63,307 nt of DNA from a bacterium (GTDB lineage Bacteria > Babelota > Babeliae > Babelales > Vermiphilaceae): assembly GCA_021818945.1 (NCBI GenBank), contig JAKASV010000004.1, forward strand, positions 1 to 63,307, read 5' to 3'. A program made the position numbers and the translations under genes. Of the stretch, positions 61,063 through 63,307 are shown one piece after another (the stretch's first letter is position 1; every line of letters starts with the position of its first letter). The notes under the pieces are model-generated. The model was not told the DNA's origin and did not search any database. It saw nothing but the letters and a program-made list of their open reading frames with translations.

Positions 61063-62559
61063 GTGAATAAAAAATATCTCATTCTTTTGATGATATATGC
61101 AGGATACATACAAACTCACCTGATTGAAAAACCACTTGTCATCATCGTGCCCTCATTTAATAATAATGAAAAACATGAAGATACTGAGCGGTATAGATTA
61201 AATTTAGATTCCATCTTCAGTCAAGAATATTCCAATTATCGCGTCATCTATATTGATGACTGCTCAACCGATGGCACAGCAGATAGGGTTGAAGGATATG
61301 TACAAGAAAAAGGTCAAAAACATCGTTTCACTCTCATTAAAAACATGAAACGATGGGGGCCAAGCAGAAATCGCTATGTAGGCGTTCATCAATGTGATGA
61401 TGATGAGATAGTCATGTTCCTTGATGGAGATGATTGGTTCGCACATCGATCAGTACTGAAACTAATCAATGAGATCTACAATGATCCTGACATCTGGTTT
61501 ACATATAGCCATTTCAGACATTCACCTGACGATGGTACATTAAGTGGAGGGATTCAGATACCAGAAGATGTCGTGAACAACAATAGTTATAGAAGTTATG
61601 GATGGCATTATCATTCACTCAAAACATTTTATGCATGGCTTTTTAAACGTGTTCATCTAGAAGATCTTTTGTATCAAGGCAATTTTTTACCTATCGCAAG
61701 CGACATGGTAGAAACATTCCCCTTAGTAGAAATGAGCGGTGGAAGATTCAAATTTATTGAGGATGTTCTCTATATTGCATCGGTCCACCAAAGCAACGAA
61801 ATGAAGATAGCCGGATGGAACTTGTTTCAAACAATGTACCAACATATTGTAACTATGAAACCCTACAAGCCTTTAATCGAAAAGCCTAACACATCTAGTC
61901 AGACATTGGATCGCAGTGTCGATTGTATCTGGTTCTGCCATACCACGAATTTTGAACAGTTAATCGAACCTTTGCAAGACTTTACAAAATATATGTGCGG
62001 ATTGGGCACCCTGTACCTTATACTGGATAATGATATCTCAGCAGAAAGCGTAGCTAATCTACTAGTCCCATTAGCACAAAATTTTAACTGTCATCTCATA
62101 ATTAAAAGTCTGAGTATATTGACACACCAAGATTTTTTTGAGGCTCTGAGTGATCACCTTGTATTAACATCAGAAGATATTGCTCCATGCATGCCTATTG
62201 ATCTAAAGCGTATAAGCAGCTTTTTAGACAAAACTCACGCATATGCTTTCTATTGTTCAAACTCTGCAGAACAATTGCAAACTCGTCATGACATTCCCTG
62301 TTTTCATATTACATTTGACCTGCAAGAATCTGACCGCATGTATATTTTTCAGTGTGGAATCTCTAAAAAAGCATTCAGATCTTTTAATACATTCAACTGT
62401 AGTATAGTTAATAAAGCAACGTTCGAAGATATTATAGCACATTGTCAAGGTGACAGTGTCGAAGATTATATAAAACATATGGAGGCCATTACACCGCAAG
62501 AATCGAGGATTGCTTGTGTCTATGAATTGCCTCATACAGTATCTATGGATCTTATATGA
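61063..62559 (+). CDS. Exported GT2 glycosyltransferase with unknown C-terminal domain
   Basis: The 498-residue product starts at GTG 61063 (AGAGGA 4 nt upstream) and has a signal peptide (about 1-19). The GT2 domain (about 24-260) has VIIVPSFNNNEK, YIDDCSTDGT, GPSRNRYVG and FLDGDDWF with intact acidic residues. The last 220 residues (about 280-498) form a separate alpha/beta domain with no family I recognise; it contains IWFCHTTNFEQLI and LYLILDND, which could be a second, divergent glycosyltransferase fold. The stop TGA overlaps the next start (ATGA). Confidence 0.85.
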   Translation: MNKKYLILLMIYAGYIQTHLIEKPLVIIVPSFNNNEKHEDTERYRLNLDSIFSQEYSNYRVIYIDDCSTDGTADRVEGYVQEKGQKHRFTLIKNMKRWGPSRNRYVGVHQCDDDEIVMFLDGDDWFAHRSVLKLINEIYNDPDIWFTYSHFRHSPDDGTLSGGIQIPEDVVNNNSYRSYGWHYHSLKTFYAWLFKRVHLEDLLYQGNFLPIASDMVETFPLVEMSGGRFKFIEDVLYIASVHQSNEMKIAGWNLFQTMYQHIVTMKPYKPLIEKPNTSSQTLDRSVDCIWFCHTTNFEQLIEPLQDFTKYMCGLGTLYLILDNDISAESVANLLVPLAQNFNCHLIIKSLSILTHQDFFEALSDHLVLTSEDIAPCMPIDLKRISSFLDKTHAYAFYCSNSAEQLQTRHDIPCFHITFDLQESDRMYIFQCGISKKAFRSFNTFNCSIVNKATFEDIIAHCQGDSVEDYIKHMEAITPQESRIACVYELPHTVSMDLI

Positions 62560-63307
62560 TGAAAGCATCAGTTGGTAAAGTTTTACTTGTCCTCATGGTT
62601 ACTTCTCTTTGTGGCTATATCTACCCCCACTGTATCGTATTTATTCATATAGGCAAAACCATCCCTGACTATCTGTGTGATGGAGTCATACAGACCCGAC
62701 TGTTTAACAAAGATTGTAAAATCTATCTACTCACAAACAACAATGCAATCGATAGTGAAGCTCTCATAAGATTGCAAACTAGCTCTATCACGATGATATC
62801 ATTAGAATCGCTGACAAAAACAGGCGTACACGAAGAATTTCTTGAAAAATCAACTTTAGATCGCAATTTTCGTCAAGCTTTTTGGTTGTATACAAGCGAA
62901 AGATTCTTGTACTTATATGATTTTGTCAGGCAGTTCAATGAAACGGAGATTATACATCTGGAATATGATAACATGGTCTACGTTGATTTTGCTGAATTAA
63001 TGCCAGTATTTAAACGGTATTACACAGGTATTGGAGCAATATTTGATAATGATACAAAGTGCATTCCAGGTCTCATTTACTTTGCAGACAAAACCTGTTT
63101 AAAAGCTTTAGCTCAATACTTTTTAACCTATGCAGCAGACGGTAAAAATGATATGGATGTCCTTGCTATCTTTTATCAAGATAATAAAAGCACGGGCTTG
63201 ATTGATAATCTGCCTGTCATCATGCCCGAGTATGTTAATCCATTAGGGCTACAGAGCAGACATGGTCATTGGACGTGCTACCCAGAACGATATTACAAGA
63301 ATATTCA
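62556..63307 (+). CDS. Exported glycosyltransferase-like protein (partial, runs off the window)
   Basis: An open frame from 62556 (tandem ATG codons, ATGA overlap with the preceding stop) runs 250 codons to the window end. A signal peptide (about 3-22) is followed by HCIVFIHIGKTIPDYLCDGV, KIYLLTNNN and EIIHLEYDNMVYVDF. The E-[YN]-D-[NV]-x-x-Y pattern resembles the DxD-like site of GT-A proteins of the type seen in giant viruses and bacteria (HLENDVxxY). The call rests on this pattern and its neighbours. The end is not seen. Confidence 0.7.
   Translation, partial: MMKASVGKVLLVLMVTSLCGYIYPHCIVFIHIGKTIPDYLCDGVIQTRLFNKDCKIYLLTNNNAIDSEALIRLQTSSITMISLESLTKTGVHEEFLEKSTLDRNFRQAFWLYTSERFLYLYDFVRQFNETEIIHLEYDNMVYVDFAELMPVFKRYYTGIGAIFDNDTKCIPGLIYFADKTCLKALAQYFLTYAADGKNDMDVLAIFYQDNKSTGLIDNLPVIMPEYVNPLGLQSRHGHWTCYPERYYKNI

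Noticed and set aside
1..63307. CRISPR arrays, tRNA or rRNA genes, insertion sequences, prophage
   Set aside because: Scanned by eye for regular spacer repeats, TPsiC-loop-like GTTCGAATC, rRNA signatures and transposase motifs; none found. The only regular repeats are the WD40 units.

Overview
The window looks like a chromosome segment of a host-dependent, Gram-negative-type bacterium, most likely of the candidate phylum Dependentiae (TM6, Babeliales) or a close equivalent. This is inference: BamA, FtsI, MurE and a PilO-like protein indicate an outer membrane, a meso-DAP cell wall and pili. Many predicted exported proteins carry eukaryote-type domains (WD40, RBR and RING E3 ligase, F-box-like plus LRR), as expected of a symbiont or parasite of protists. 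DNA is AT-rich. I saw no rRNA, tRNA, CRISPR array, prophage or insertion sequence.

Layout. 1-2650: two tandem exported WD40 proteins (8 and 7 near-identical repeats) and the truncated start of a third copy. 2735-3855: split YeeE/YedE transporter pair. 4365-7359: an exported coiled-coil protein, then ftsL-like/ftsI. 7404-12465 (minus): exported RBR E3 ubiquitin ligase, exported nucleotidyltransferase-like protein, exported unknown. 12758-19438: ATP-cone/Mrr protein, two Dps genes, a four-Cache-domain exported protein, a Bax-inhibitor-1 protein, thioredoxin, cysS. 19660-26764: bamA, a small membrane protein, a giant MscS channel and a RecO-like gene. 26946-29786: lipoprotein thioredoxin, F-box/LRR protein, small membrane protein. 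29940-39428: two NamZ-type muramidases, K+-dependent-type pyrophosphatase hppA, murE, ruvX, a GC-richer zinc ribbon, tsaB, rsmE and an exported unknown. 39777-53072: a GT2 enzyme, exported RING protein, pilO-like, M23 peptidase, nth, a membrane-bound degenerate NtrC-type regulator, small membrane proteins, MgtA-like P-type ATPase, mutL. 53325-63307: seven glycosyltransferase-type genes in two divergent operons, all with predicted signal peptides.

Two themes stand out. First, the window encodes three potential entry points to host ubiquitin signalling (RBR, RING, F-box/LRR) plus WD40 scaffolds, all with predicted Sec signal peptides. Second, the right-hand 10 kb is a cluster of predicted exported glycosyltransferases, several fused to TPR-like helical repeats; one protein joins an apparently inactivated GT2 domain to a GT32 domain with an intact DxD. 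Since nucleotide sugars are cytosolic, exported glycosyltransferases make most sense if they reach the host. The housekeeping genes are mostly ordinary. Starts were moved from the longest frame to an internal codon wherever a Shine-Dalgarno or signal peptide supported it.
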